From Alphaproteobacteria bacterium (GTDB taxonomy: Bacteria; Pseudomonadota; Alphaproteobacteria; UBA9655): 64,000 bases of DNA. Where the stretch lies: assembly GCA_017992885.1 (NCBI GenBank), contig JAGONT010000003.1, forward strand, positions 1-64,000, given 5' to 3'. Both the position numbers and the translations under genes were made by a program. Under the pieces are notes generated by a model. It saw nothing but the letters and a program-made list of their open reading frames with translations, was not told the origin of the DNA and searched no databases. This document shows positions 9,228 to 18,830 of the stretch, one piece after another. The number at the start of each line of letters is the position of its first letter. The first letter of the stretch is position 1.

Positions 9228-10379
9228 CTATGATAAGGGTTCATCCCCCTCTCTTAAAAGAGCAAGGTACTTATCATAAGTATAAGTCTTACCTCTCCGA
9301 AGTCCTGTTATTTCCTTTATTATTTCAAGTCTCTGAAGATGATCTAAAGCTAATTTTACTGTATGAGGAGAAAGCTTCAAACTTGAAGCTAACTCGGGAA
9401 TGCCTGCAATAGGTTTTCTTTGAAGATATTTGAATACTTTTTCAACTGATTGTGAAACTCTTCCTAAACTATTGATTTTATCTAGATCTGATTTCATTAA
9501 ATGCGTTAGCTTCATAGCGGTTTCAAAGGCATCGTTAGAGGTCTCAATAACACCTCGCAGAAAAAACTTTATCCATTCCTCCCATTGATTCTCTTCTCTC
9601 ACTTTCTGAAGCAAGCTATAATACTCTGTCCTATGTTTTTTAAAGAAGTAGCTTAGATAGAAAATAGGCTGCTTTATTAAATTTCTTTCACAAAGTAATA
9701 AAGTAATGAGGAGGCGACCTAATCTTCCATTCCCATCAAGGAAAGGGTGGATACTTTCAAATTGCACATGAATCAACGCAACCTTAATAAGAAGAGGCAT
9801 GCTAACGTTACGAGCATGAATGAATGTCTCCAAGTCCCCCATTAATTGTATAATCTTTTGAGGAGGAGGAGGAATAAAGACTGCATTACCAGGACGACTC
9901 CCCCCAATCCAATTTTGTGAATATCTAAACTCACCTGGCTTTTTATCTTTCCCACGAACACCCCGCATTAAAATGTCATGCATTTCCCGAATTAAGCGCA
10001 GGGAAATTGGAAAATTCTCGTTTTGAATTTTATTAATGCCATAATTAATTGCGGCCACATAATTAGTAACTTCTTCTATATCGCTCAGAGGTACAAATGG
10101 TTTTTTATTATTTTCTGCCAGAAAAAGATCAGTCAGTGAAGACTGAGTGCCTTCGATCTGAGACGATAAAAGAGCCTCTTTTCGCACATATAAATAAATG
10201 AATAAATTGACGTCAGGTAGGAAAAAAGTCATGGCATCTAACTTCCCTAATCCTTGATTAGCTTGGTCTAGTAAAGTGTAAAAAGGCTCTAAGTTTAGCT
10301 TTGGTGGTAAAGTACCAGGGATATATACTTTATAGGCCTCTCCTGCGTTCTTAATTTCCTGAAAACTTCCAAAATGCAT
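9228..10379 (-). CDS. Fic family protein (predicted AMPylase) with C-terminal winged helix
   Basis: I choose Met at 10379 (383 aa): it is preceded by AAGG, starts like other family members (MHFGSFQEI), and leaves the upstream boxes outside the gene. An upstream ATG at 10439 has no ribosome site. In 10439-based numbering the Fic core HPFLDGNGRLGR is at 231-242 with all catalytic residues, and the inhibitory helix SSQIEGTQ is at 92-99, so this is a class II, intramolecularly inhibited Fic. The last about 90 residues form a helical/winged-helix domain that could bind DNA. Family role: transfer of AMP from ATP to hydroxyl side chains. The target is unknown. It converges on the integrase gene. Confidence 0.9.
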   Translation of the reverse strand: MHFGSFQEIKNAGEAYKVYIPGTLPPKLNLEPFYTLLDQANQGLGKLDAMTFFLPDVNLFIYLYVRKEALLSSQIEGTQSSLTDLFLAENNKKPFVPLSDIEEVTNYVAAINYGINKIQNENFPISLRLIREMHDILMRGVRGKDKKPGEFRYSQNWIGGSRPGNAVFIPPPPQKIIQLMGDLETFIHARNVSMPLLIKVALIHVQFESIHPFLDGNGRLGRLLITLLLCERNLIKQPIFYLSYFFKKHRTEYYSLLQKVREENQWEEWIKFFLRGVIETSNDAFETAMKLTHLMKSDLDKINSLGRVSQSVEKVFKYLQRKPIAGIPELASSLKLSPHTVKLALDHLQRLEIIKEITGLRRGKTYTYDKYLALLREGDEPLS

Positions 10380-10411
10380 AAATAGAACCTTATCTTCATT
10401 AACCGGAAGAT

Positions 10412-10481
10412 TAATGCATATTAATACGTTATAATGCATTAATAAACAGAATAATGCAAACTTAAGCCAAAAGTTGCATTA
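10412..10481. promoter_or_regulatory. Operator-like TAATGCA boxes at 20-bp spacing upstream of fic
   Basis: TAATGCA occurs at 10412, 10432 and 10452, exactly 20 bp apart, and inverted (TGCATTA) at 10475. The first two sit in short palindromes (TTAATGCATATTAA, AATGCATT). They end 32 bp before the chosen fic start. The regular spacing (two helical turns) suggests cooperative binding by the winged-helix tail of this Fic protein, which is inference. Confidence 0.55.
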
Positions 10482-10601
10482 AGAAATGCCCATCATTGGT
10501 GCTGTTCGTGCTAATAAGTTTTTATAAATTTCGTAAACTAATCTATCAAATCAGTACTCCTCACGAAATTTTATATTGAGAGTAAGCAAGTCCCCATTTC
10601 A

Positions 10602-11654
10602 TTAAGCTACCTTTTCGTGGCGGCTTGGAGAGTTTTCTACCATTTTTTCTCCATAGTTGACATAAGGTAAACGAGTAGAAGAAGCTTCTAATGCCTTACA
10701 GGCAATAGCTTGAACCTGATCAATTGAATCATTAGCCTTTTGTGTTAATTGAACAATTAACGCAGCTTGCTCTTTTACTTTTGCTTCCAAAGAAGCTATC
10801 TTTTGAAGGAGAAGATTCCTTTCGCCTTCTACTTCTTTATCTTTTAATATCACGGCAAATTTATGTTGTTCCTCTAGTTTTTGGGTAACGTCATAAGCTG
10901 TTTTTTCGATTTCTTTTGCTAACTCTTCCGGAAAACTTCCAACTTTCTCCTTAAGCTCGTCAACTTCTTGTAAACGAGAATCTAGCAGAGCCTCTTTTTG
11001 AGAGAGATCTTGACGTTTCTCCTCAAGCTCTCTCTCAAGAAGCTCCTTCTTAAGGGCATAATCTTGAAATTCCTGACGGCGAGATATTTCTAATGTATAT
11101 TTATATTCTTCTTCCTCACGCTTACGCTGTTTTTCTAGTTTTTCCTTAAGTTCAGCGTAACTCGTTTCTAAATCAGCTTGCTTTTTGTTCCATGTAATTT
11201 TTTTATCTTCCATATCTTTTGCAAACTGGTCCTGTTCTGCTTTCATCTTTAACTCAAATTTTTCTGTTTCTTCTTTTTGAAGAAGCAAGAGCGCGGAAAA
11301 TGTATGGGCTGTTTCTTTAATCTCGTATAATTCTTGAAGATGACGCTGTTCTATAGCTATAGCTTGTTTTAGCTCAGTAAGCTTATCGAACTCCCCAACC
11401 AGGCCTTCACTCAGCGTATCAACTTGCTTTGTCAAAGTAATTTTTAAGTTGGCTAAATGAGAAACGATTCCTTCTAAGGAAGCTTGGGAAGATTTTTGAA
11501 TAACTTCTCTTTCGTCTGATTTCTTTTTTTCTTCTTGAGGATTTTGCATGTGATTTTCCTGAAGAAGATCTACAACCTCATTATAAGCAGAAAGAATCTG
11601 ATCTTTCGTGCTTTTTATAGAAACATCGGGAATATTTTTCTTTTTAGCGCTCAT
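10602..11654 (-). CDS. Long coiled-coil protein, unknown function
   Basis: 350 aa, soluble, no signal peptide. After a polar N terminus (1-60), residues about 65-315 are nearly continuous heptad-rich helix, very rich in Glu, Lys, Leu and Gln. Low-complexity coiled coil prevents a family call; similarity to myosin or SMC-like proteins would be compositional only. It lies 132 bp downstream of the recD2-like gene on the same strand and may be cotranscribed. No other clue to function. Confidence 0.65.
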   Translation of the reverse strand: MSAKKKNIPDVSIKSTKDQILSAYNEVVDLLQENHMQNPQEEKKKSDEREVIQKSSQASLEGIVSHLANLKITLTKQVDTLSEGLVGEFDKLTELKQAIAIEQRHLQELYEIKETAHTFSALLLLQKEETEKFELKMKAEQDQFAKDMEDKKITWNKKQADLETSYAELKEKLEKQRKREEEEYKYTLEISRRQEFQDYALKKELLERELEEKRQDLSQKEALLDSRLQEVDELKEKVGSFPEELAKEIEKTAYDVTQKLEEQHKFAVILKDKEVEGERNLLLQKIASLEAKVKEQAALIVQLTQKANDSIDQVQAIACKALEASSTRLPYVNYGEKMVENSPSRHEKVA

Positions 11655-11786
11655 ATTTTTATCTTTTTTCTTCCTTATAGACTACCTGTTAAATAAACTT
11701 TGCCCCCGCTCTATGCGAAAATCAACTCTAAAAACAGGTGTATGGTTTTATCGTTTAACAACTTAGAAATTTTGCCCCTTCCCTTC

Positions 11787-13964
11787 TCAAGGCCCAAGCC
11801 ATTCCTTTAATTTTGACCACCTCAGTTGTGTAGTTTTTTCTTTGATAGCAATAGCTAATGCTTTCTTCTGACCTACGATAACAACCAAACTCTTTCCTCG
11901 CGTCACTCCTGTGTAAAGTAGGTTACGTTTCAACATTGGATAATGCTGCATCATAAGAGGAATGATAACGGCAGGATATTCTGAGCCCTGAGCCTTATGA
12001 ATGGTCGTAGCATAGGCTAAAACAATCTCGTCTAACTCATCAAAGTCATAAAGAACCTCTCTCCCTTCAAACGTAATCGTCAATTCTTTCGTTTCAGGGT
12101 CGATATGATTGATAAAACCGATATCTCCATTATAGGTTTCTTTGTCGTAATTATTGATAATCTGCATCACTTTATCATTTAAACAAAAAGTCCATCCAAA
12201 GCGCTCTACCTTCAGTGAGGGATTAGGATTGAGAGTTTTTTGAAGTTCACTATTCATAGCTCTTGCTCCCATCGATCCTCTGTTCATAGGGCATAAAACT
12301 TGGACGTCGGTCAGAGAATTAAACCCAAAACGTTTAGGAATACGTTTTTGAACAATCTCAAGGATCTTTTGCGTGGCTTCTTCTTCTTCCTGAGTTTCTA
12401 TAAAATAAAAGTCGGAAGTTTCTTGATTCTGAGGAAGGTTTGGCATCAAACCTTCATTGATCCGGTGAGCATTGAGAATAATTCGACTTGAGGCTGCTTG
12501 TCGAAAAATTTCTGAAAGCCGGGCAACTGGAAGCGCATGGGACTTAATAATATCAATGAGAACATTTCCTGGTCCTATAGAAGGCAGTTGATCGGCATCC
12601 CCTATGAGAAACAAAGCACTTTCTGCGGGAAGAGCTTTTAATAAGGAATTCATAAGAGGAATATCAACCATGGAGACTTCATCAACGATAAGAAGTTGGC
12701 AGTTGAGAGGAAAGTGTACTCCTCTTTTGAATCCCCCTGTCTTAGGATCAATCTCAAGCAGCCGGTGAATAGTTTTAGCCTCTATCCCTGTACACTCTGA
12801 AAGTCGCTTAGCCGCCCTTCCTGTTGGAGCACACAAAGCAACCTTTATTCCTTTTGCTGTTAAAATTGTCAGGAGGCTTTTAACAAGTGTTGTTTTACCA
12901 ACACCTGGTCCTCCTGTAATTGTTAGAAATTTGGAGGTAAGGGCCTTTTGTATGGCTTCTTTTTGACTTGCAGAAAGCATAAGAGATAGCTTCGTCTCAA
13001 CCCAAGAAATAGCTTGACCCACATCAATGTTTTCCCAAGGCAATCTTCCTTGGGTAATATTTTTAAGAAAGCGAGCTACAGAATACTCAGAATGATAAAG
13101 ACCTTTCAAAAATACGCACTCTTCACTCTCAATTGTGTTCCGAATGAGTTCCCCTGTTTCAAGCTCTATGTGAAGAGCTTTACAGAGAATATCTTGGACG
13201 ACTTCTAAAAGCTTCTCAGCTCTGTCGAGAAGATCTTTTATCGGAAGGGCGCAATGACCTTCATCCATGCTTTCAAGAAGAATATGATTGAGTCCTGCTT
13301 GAGCTCTCATAAGAGATTCTTTCTCAATCCCTATTTTTTGAGCAATTTGATCAGCTGAAATAAATCCTATTCCTCTCACATCACGAGCCAGCCGATAGGG
13401 ATTTTCTGTAATAACCTGAATAGCCTCAGCACCAAAGGTCTTATAAATTCTCACAGCTCTTGAGGTACTGATTCCATATTGATGAAGAAAGAGCATAATC
13501 TCTCGGACAGCTTTTTGATCTGCCCATCCTTTTACGATAAGAGAAGATCGATGAGATCCGATGCCTTCTATCGTTTGCAGCTTTTCAGGCGTTCCTTCGA
13601 TAACCTCAAAGACAAAAGTCTTAAAAGCTCGAACTAGCTTTTTCGCATACACTGGGCCAATTCCTTTGATCATTCCTGACCCTAAGTATTTTTCAATGCC
13701 CTCTTCTGTGGTTGGGGGTGCGGCTTTTAAAAATTGTGCTTTGAACTGAGGCCCATGAGTTTTATTATTGACCCACACTCCTGAAGCTTGAAGAAATTCT
13801 CCGGCCGAAATAGAGCTAGAATGACCTACAATCGTCACAAGCTCTCGATGCCCCCTTGCTTTAACTCGAAGTACACAATACCCATTATCTGGATTATGAA
13901 AGGTGACTCTTTCCACAAGTCCTGAAAGAAACTCATAGGTGATGGCAGTGTTTTCTTGATTCAT
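11787..13964 (-). CDS. recD2: RecD2-like ATP-dependent 5'-3' DNA helicase
   Basis: 725 aa from Met at 13964. This start is preferred to 14006 because the duplicated copy at 18707 begins at the same codon and the family starts near here. The N-terminal OB-like domain is followed by tandem helix-hairpin-helix motifs (GMIKGIGPVYA, IEGIGSHR, VRGIGFISA), Walker A GGPGVGKT at about 351-358, Walker B VDEVSM, and a C-terminal UvrD-like part with the motif TIHKAQGSEYPAVI. Family role: unwinding DNA in recombination and repair independently of RecBC. Length fits RecD2 (about 730). Its 5' end is partly duplicated 4.7 kb downstream. Confidence 0.93.
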   Translation of the reverse strand: MNQENTAITYEFLSGLVERVTFHNPDNGYCVLRVKARGHRELVTIVGHSSSISAGEFLQASGVWVNNKTHGPQFKAQFLKAAPPTTEEGIEKYLGSGMIKGIGPVYAKKLVRAFKTFVFEVIEGTPEKLQTIEGIGSHRSSLIVKGWADQKAVREIMLFLHQYGISTSRAVRIYKTFGAEAIQVITENPYRLARDVRGIGFISADQIAQKIGIEKESLMRAQAGLNHILLESMDEGHCALPIKDLLDRAEKLLEVVQDILCKALHIELETGELIRNTIESEECVFLKGLYHSEYSVARFLKNITQGRLPWENIDVGQAISWVETKLSLMLSASQKEAIQKALTSKFLTITGGPGVGKTTLVKSLLTILTAKGIKVALCAPTGRAAKRLSECTGIEAKTIHRLLEIDPKTGGFKRGVHFPLNCQLLIVDEVSMVDIPLMNSLLKALPAESALFLIGDADQLPSIGPGNVLIDIIKSHALPVARLSEIFRQAASSRIILNAHRINEGLMPNLPQNQETSDFYFIETQEEEEATQKILEIVQKRIPKRFGFNSLTDVQVLCPMNRGSMGARAMNSELQKTLNPNPSLKVERFGWTFCLNDKVMQIINNYDKETYNGDIGFINHIDPETKELTITFEGREVLYDFDELDEIVLAYATTIHKAQGSEYPAVIIPLMMQHYPMLKRNLLYTGVTRGKSLVVIVGQKKALAIAIKEKTTQLRWSKLKEWLGP

Positions 13965-14162
13965 ACATCTAGGCCTCTCACGAGAAAGAGTTGATATTTC
14001 TCCCACAATAAAGCCAGAATATCATTTACACTATTAGAAAATCCTTCGGATTGAACTTTCTAGGATGCTTGGATCATAAACATATTTGTAAGTATGGTAG
14101 AAGACATTTAGGAAAAAACGATTAGCACAGGAGTTTGCAAAGAATAAGGTATTCTGATGGAA

Positions 14163-14663
14163 CTAGCATTTTTTACCAACCAAATAAGTATCCTTGAGAA
14201 GGCCTTTATCAAGTACCTTCGCATCAGCTGGTGCCTTTCTTGTTGGCAACAAATGATTCGTTGATAATAGCAGATTTAAATGTTGCTCATGTTTTTCAAA
14301 AACTCTTTCAAATATCATCTGAACAGCAGCTTGAGTCACAGGGTCTATCATATCGTTGGCATCATAAATTTTTTGGCAGTTATTATAAAAACTACTAAAT
14401 TCTCCGCCTTTATTTTGTGTCTTTTCATTATAGGACTCAAAAACATTTTTTCCAGAATACATTGTAACGTAGCCAGTGTCTTCTTCTTCCAAAAAATCTA
14501 AATTTTCTTGAATTAGTTTAATGGAAATGGGAGCTTTAACGCATATACGTTCATTAAATGAATCCGCAACCGAGTCAAGTAGCTGAGGATTATAACAAAA
14601 CGCTTGATCTAAATAAGAAAAGAAAATTATTACTCCAGTAGTCCACTTAACAATTTTTGACAT
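14163..14663 (-). CDS. Small secreted protein of unknown function
   Basis: 166 aa. Residues 1-23 form a signal peptide ending DQAFC. The mature part is soluble and mixed helical, with Cys at about 41, 94 and the C terminus. A GAGG sequence precedes the ATG. No family recognised. It has its own promoter region and no operon partner. Confidence 0.6.
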   Translation of the reverse strand: MSKIVKWTTGVIIFFSYLDQAFCYNPQLLDSVADSFNERICVKAPISIKLIQENLDFLEEEDTGYVTMYSGKNVFESYNEKTQNKGGEFSSFYNNCQKIYDANDMIDPVTQAAVQMIFERVFEKHEQHLNLLLSTNHLLPTRKAPADAKVLDKGLLKDTYLVGKKC

Positions 14664-14748
14664 CTCAATCCTCCTCTAGTTATAAGTGCACACTTTAATG
14701 TACCGCTTTCGTATTCTTAAGACAAGATTTTGAACCATATTCCGATCG

Positions 14749-14845
14749 GTTCTGATGGTATGGCCTGAGCGACTTTAAGAAGCTTCAATAATGAGGCAAG
14801 ATAAAGAGCGGCCAATTATTAAGAAAAGGACCATACCATCAGAAC
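14749..14845. repeat. 97-bp element with 15-bp inverted ends
   Basis: GTTCTGATGGTATGG (14749-14763) and its exact complement (14831-14845) enclose 67 bp. It abuts the serine-recombinase remnant, so it may be that enzyme's crossover or end sequence, or a very small MITE. The rest of the 14664-15111 gap has no intact gene. Confidence 0.5.
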
Positions 14846-14853
14846 GTACCAGC

Positions 14854-15025
14854 ATGGGACAACACGCAGCAAAGAAAAGGGGAGTCAAGTTTGAGCGCCC
14901 TTCTAAACTTAGCGGGGGAAAAAATATTGGTTAAACGCCTTCTCTCAGAAGGTGAATCTATTAAAAGCATCTCAAAAACGATGAAGACGCATCCCTCAAC
15001 TATCTATAGAAATCTAAAAACATAA
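14854..15025 (+). pseudogene. C-terminal remnant of a serine recombinase (resolvase/invertase)
   Basis: In one frame AAKKRGVKFERPSKLS matches the linker typical of Hin/TnpR-type recombinases (AxARGVKFGRPxKL). After a frameshift near 14930, the next frame reads a recombinase HTH (KRLLSEGESIKSISKTM and STIYRNL) to TAA at 15023-15025. The catalytic N-terminal domain is absent. Confidence 0.65.
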
Positions 15026-15111
15026 CAAAACTGCCATAACCGCTAAGCTTTAGGTGGGCTCCAGGTTGGGTATTATTTCTAAATATCGAAGACATGCAGT
15101 CTCATGACATT

Positions 15112-15834
15112 CTATGCAAAAATAGACAATGCGTTAATAAAATCTTCTTTTGTGTCAACTTCAATCCATTTTAAACCAGTAATATCTACACAATAAAAAG
15201 GAATATTTTTATTGATTATTTTTTCATACGCACTTTCATAGTATTTTTGATGATTCTTTTTTTCTGCCATTATATATTCTAGTTCTTCAAATAAAATATT
15301 GGACATTTCAGCACTAATTTTTTCAATACCTAATGATTCACCTGTAGCGCTTTTTGGATTAACTGTCTTACTGACCGCAAGTATTTGGTCGTTTTCTCCA
15401 ACAATAACCTTGATTTCTTCTTCCTGAAGATTGATGTTTTTATCAATACACAAGCAATTTTCATATTTTGACTCAATAAGTTTTTTAAGGATTTCAATAT
15501 CAAATATCACGTCTGCATCAAATTTTATAAATGATTCTCCTTGAACTAAAGTCTTAGTTAACATTAAAGAAAACCCTGTGTTTGTTTCCTTAAATTTGTC
15601 GTTTATAACGAATTTTGCATCTAAATTAGGAAATTTTTTCTTCACGAAATTTTTTATCTGTTTATCTAAATAGCCCAGTACAAATATAATTTCGTTGATC
15701 TCACAGTCCTGAATATGGGATATCATTCTCTCAAGGATAGTTTGACCCACCACTTTTAAAAGACTTTTGGGACAATTGTCGGTCAATGGTTTGATTCTTG
15801 AGCCCACTCCGGCTGCCAATATAATTGCTTTCAT
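15112..15834 (-). CDS. Nucleotidyltransferase, probable phosphonate/phosphocholine cytidylyltransferase
   Basis: 240 aa from the Met at 15834, which gives the expected family start (MKAIILAAGVGSR). The signature LAAGxGSRxxPLTxxxPKxL and the FDADVIF metal-binding motif identify a LicC/PntC-type NTP transferase. It is third in an operon after an AEP-type transaminase and a CDP-alcohol phosphotransferase. In known phosphonate pathways PntC activates 2-aminoethylphosphonate (AEP) with CTP, so CMP-AEP is the best guess; CDP-choline synthesis is the alternative. The specificity cannot be read from sequence alone. Confidence 0.8.
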   Translation of the reverse strand: MKAIILAAGVGSRIKPLTDNCPKSLLKVVGQTILERMISHIQDCEINEIIFVLGYLDKQIKNFVKKKFPNLDAKFVINDKFKETNTGFSLMLTKTLVQGESFIKFDADVIFDIEILKKLIESKYENCLCIDKNINLQEEEIKVIVGENDQILAVSKTVNPKSATGESLGIEKISAEMSNILFEELEYIMAEKKNHQKYYESAYEKIINKNIPFYCVDITGLKWIEVDTKEDFINALSIFA

Positions 15835-15910
15835 CTTTCCATCAACTTTCTTCGTTATTGCAACACAATTTGAAACCCCTTTACACAAGAAATTATTCGT
15901 TTGCGCCCTG

Positions 15911-16687
15911 TTATTTTTGTATGTCTATTTTTGAATTTCGCTCGATTTCCAATCCACGTTGGAAACCACGAACTATACCATAAAACATTTGACTAATGGC
16001 AAAGACCCAAAGCATTGGAATGAGTGTATTAAATATTAAGGATAGTGATAACATGAAGATGAAAACACCTTCATCAAACAAAAATATTTTTCGCTGTTCG
16101 GTTGCAAACCACTTTAAATTTGAGAAGATATCAAATCCGAGACCGGCGGTTGGTTCATTTTGAGCAACTAGAATTTTTTGCTTTTTTTTCTCCAAGAAAT
16201 TGGAGTCACTATGAATTGCTGTATATACAGAAAGATATTTTATATAACCCCTAAGAGAATAGAAGGAAACACCGATAAACGCTAAGAATATAGGAAGAAC
16301 ACTTTGAGATTGAATGTATGCAGTATAACTCACTGATCCAAACCAAATGATTACCTGCACTTGATCTGTGACTTTATCAATAAAACTTCCAAATGCAGAA
16401 GGTGTATTTCTATATCTGGCCATTTGCCCATCCATACAATCCAATATATGGCTTAATTGAATCAAGGTTGCTGCAATGATAAAATTCACTGTGCTGCCTA
16501 AAATTATAAAGAAGGCAGACATACATGCGACGATAAAAGAAATGATCGTAATTTTGTTTGGTGTTAGGAATTTAATATCCACCACAACATAATTAACTGC
16601 GATTGCTAGAGGAGAGGTTATAAAAGAAGACCACCATTCATCATCTTTATTCTTTGTAGCCCATAAACGGATTAGTTTGTCATTCAC
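15911..16687 (-). CDS. CDP-alcohol phosphatidyltransferase family membrane protein
   Basis: 258 aa with the complete family motif D83-x2-D86-G87-x2-A90-R91-x8-G100-x3-D104-x3-D108 in HILDCMDGQMAR...GSFIDKVTD. Several TM helices (about 48-75, 112-125, 130-150 and 210-245) fit an inner-membrane enzyme. It transfers a CMP-activated head group to an alcohol acceptor, or the reverse. Its ATG overlaps the stop of the upstream transaminase (ATGA), implying coupling. In this setting it may place an AEP-like group on a lipid or glycan; this is inference. Confidence 0.85.
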   Translation of the reverse strand: MNDKLIRLWATKNKDDEWWSSFITSPLAIAVNYVVVDIKFLTPNKITIISFIVACMSAFFIILGSTVNFIIAATLIQLSHILDCMDGQMARYRNTPSAFGSFIDKVTDQVQVIIWFGSVSYTAYIQSQSVLPIFLAFIGVSFYSLRGYIKYLSVYTAIHSDSNFLEKKKQKILVAQNEPTAGLGFDIFSNLKWFATEQRKIFLFDEGVFIFMLSLSLIFNTLIPMLWVFAISQMFYGIVRGFQRGLEIERNSKIDIQK

Positions 16688-17868
16688 CTGTCACCTACTG
16701 ATAGTAGAGAGTTATTATTTATAGGATAATTCATTGAATTAGAATAATTTGTTGAGGCGATTTTCTTTTCTTCAATTTGAGAAGACTCTTCCAAACATTC
16801 TTTCAGAATACTCAGAAAAAATTGGATGTCATCCAGCGATAATTCGCCAATGTTACCAACCTGAAAAACTCTATTTTTAAAACAACCCTTTCCTTCATAA
16901 ATGATAATGGATTTTTCGCGAAATTTTTGACGGAGTCTATCCAAATCAATATGAGAAGGCACATGGACGGTTGTTAAGACGGAACACATATCTTTCTGAT
17001 CAATAAGAAATTTAAGGCCTAAGTTTAACATACCCTGACGTAACTTGAGTGCTTTATGCCTGATATTTTCGTGACGCTTGGAAACCCCCTCGTCTAAAAT
17101 ATTTATTATGGCTTGTTCTAGAGCGAAAAAAAGAGGAATTGCAGGTGTATTTGGTGTCTGTGAAATATTTTTAATGACGGTATAAAATTTGTATAAACTC
17201 AGGTAAACAGATTTAATTGGAAGATTTTTTAGTTTTTCAAACTCTTCTTTTTTTCCAATAACAAATGATAATCCCGAATAGGAACCAATTGCTTTTGAAC
17301 TTGAACTTGAACAGAAGGCAATGTGATTCTTTTCCATATCAATAACTTCTGCTCCGGCACTGCTGACACAATCAACAATAAGAATTGAACCATTTTCTTT
17401 TGATAAGGCACCAATTTTCTCTAAAGGATTCAGCATTCCTGAGCTTGTTTCATGATGGACCATGGCAACAATATTAATTTCATGTTTTTTAAGGTAAGTT
17501 TCTATTTTTTCCAAATTCAGGGCTTTTCCCCAGGGGAATTCTAGAAGAAACGTATTTTTATTATGAACTTTAGATATGTTATATAAGCGTTCACCAAACT
17601 CACCGTTGGACAATATGAGAATATTTTGATCCCCAACCACTGATGAAAGCATAGATTCGTTTGCTGCTGTTCCAGATCCAGTAATGACGACAGCTCTATA
17701 ATTATTATGGTGTCTTATCTCAAACAAAGACAACAACTTATCTTCAATGCTCTGTAATAAAAAAACGAAATCAACCTCACGATGGCAGATATCTTGTTTG
17801 CATATTGCCATTCGTACATTTCTTGCTACATTTACAGGGCCTGGTGTAAAAAGTAAATATTTTTTCAT
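16684..17868 (-). CDS. Class V aminotransferase, 2-aminoethylphosphonate:pyruvate transaminase-like
   Basis: 394 aa from the Met at 17868 (MKKYLLFTPGPVNV, the standard PhnW start). A longer frame to 17919 lacks a ribosome site. In 17919-based numbering, PLP contacts are Asp183 (IVDCVSS) and the Schiff-base Lys209 (SSSSSKAIGSY); the TGSGTAANE loop binds the phosphate. PhnW interconverts AEP with phosphonoacetaldehyde. The C-terminal 40 residues are a polar tail. First gene of a coupled three-gene operon. Alanine-glyoxylate or serine-pyruvate transaminase activity is possible. PEP mutase and phosphonopyruvate decarboxylase, needed to make phosphonoacetaldehyde, are not in the window. Confidence 0.8.
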   Translation of the reverse strand: MKKYLLFTPGPVNVARNVRMAICKQDICHREVDFVFLLQSIEDKLLSLFEIRHHNNYRAVVITGSGTAANESMLSSVVGDQNILILSNGEFGERLYNISKVHNKNTFLLEFPWGKALNLEKIETYLKKHEINIVAMVHHETSSGMLNPLEKIGALSKENGSILIVDCVSSAGAEVIDMEKNHIAFCSSSSSKAIGSYSGLSFVIGKKEEFEKLKNLPIKSVYLSLYKFYTVIKNISQTPNTPAIPLFFALEQAIINILDEGVSKRHENIRHKALKLRQGMLNLGLKFLIDQKDMCSVLTTVHVPSHIDLDRLRQKFREKSIIIYEGKGCFKNRVFQVGNIGELSLDDIQFFLSILKECLEESSQIEEKKIASTNYSNSMNYPINNNSLLSVGDR

Positions 17869-18509
17869 TTCTATTTTATATCTCCGGCCATAATACAGTT
17901 TGTCTATAGTCTGAGACAAATTTACAATTGATTCGTATACATAGAAGCAACGAACGGTTTCTCTGAAAGTTACAGAATTTAAATCGGATTACTCAATGAA
18001 ATTTTCTAAATAACCTTGAAATTGGCATTGAGTACAAAAGTGTTCGTTCTCGAATAAAGGAAATAATCTGCCAACGGCAGTTATTTAAGGGGGAGTACAA
18101 AAAATGTGAGTGTAGGGTCCTTTTGATTTATAGATGTTAGCAATCTTGTATTCGTCAAAACGTCTGAGGTACAAAGCTTCGGGTACAGACAATTTCCCCG
18201 GGCGGCAAAACAGACGTACATTGCCTATCAGGCATGTGCACTGTAGCGACGATCATTTATAATGCTACCATAATTCACAATGTAAGCGCAATTTGATAAT
18301 GTCCTGTTCTGCAATTTAGTTTCTATGATGCGTTAACAACATGTGATTCTCCATATAAAATTCTGAGGCCTAACTTTCAGAAAATCAAATGGAGAACACC
18401 AAGGGATGAGCGTGAAATAACTCCAACTATTGATAAACATCTTAGGTGAGAATACATAATATAAAATTAAATATAGATTGATTTTTATGATATTTCTGGA
18501 CTTGATTTT
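17869..18509. other. Intergenic region without a supported gene
   Basis: 640 bp between the phosphonate-type operon and the recD2 fragment. No frame with a ribosome site was seen. It should hold the promoter of the operon on its left. Confidence 0.45.
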
Positions 18510-18707
18510 TTACCAAAATACTCGTGAAGCTTGAAGAAATTCTCCGGCCGAAATAGAGCTAGAATGGCCTACAATCGTCACAAACTCTCGATGCCCTCTT
18601 GCTTTCACCCGAAGTACACAATAACCATTATCGGGATTATGAAAGGTGACTCTTTCTACAAGACCTGAAAGAAACTCATAGGTGACGGCAGTATTTTTTT
18701 GATTCAT
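18510..18707 (-). pseudogene. Truncated 5' copy of recD2 (65 codons)
   Basis: Residues 1-62 match the RecD2-like protein start almost exactly (MNQKNTAVTYEFLSGL vs MNQENTAITYEFLSGL), then the frame runs into unrelated sequence and stops. All helicase motifs are missing. Confidence 0.85.
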
Positions 18708-18830
18708 ACATCTAGGCCTCTCATGAGAAAGAGTTGATATTTCTCCTACAATAAAGCTAAAATATCATTTACACTATTAGAAAATCCTTCGGATTGAACT
18801 TTATAGGACGCTTGCATCATAAACATGCTT
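18522..18830. repeat. Partial duplication of the recD2 5' region
   Basis: About 300 bp matches 13779-14083 with only scattered differences, covering the first codons and the upstream region. A further short match (19059-19101 vs 14111-14153, sharing AGGAGTTTGCAAAGA) resumes after about 200 bp of extra sequence, so the original duplicated block was longer and later gained an insertion or diverged. Confidence 0.8.

Noticed and set aside
18181-18240. GC-rich stretch that looked like the parS-like motif
   Set aside because: It has no palindrome and does not fit the TGTCGCCGYGGCGACA pattern.
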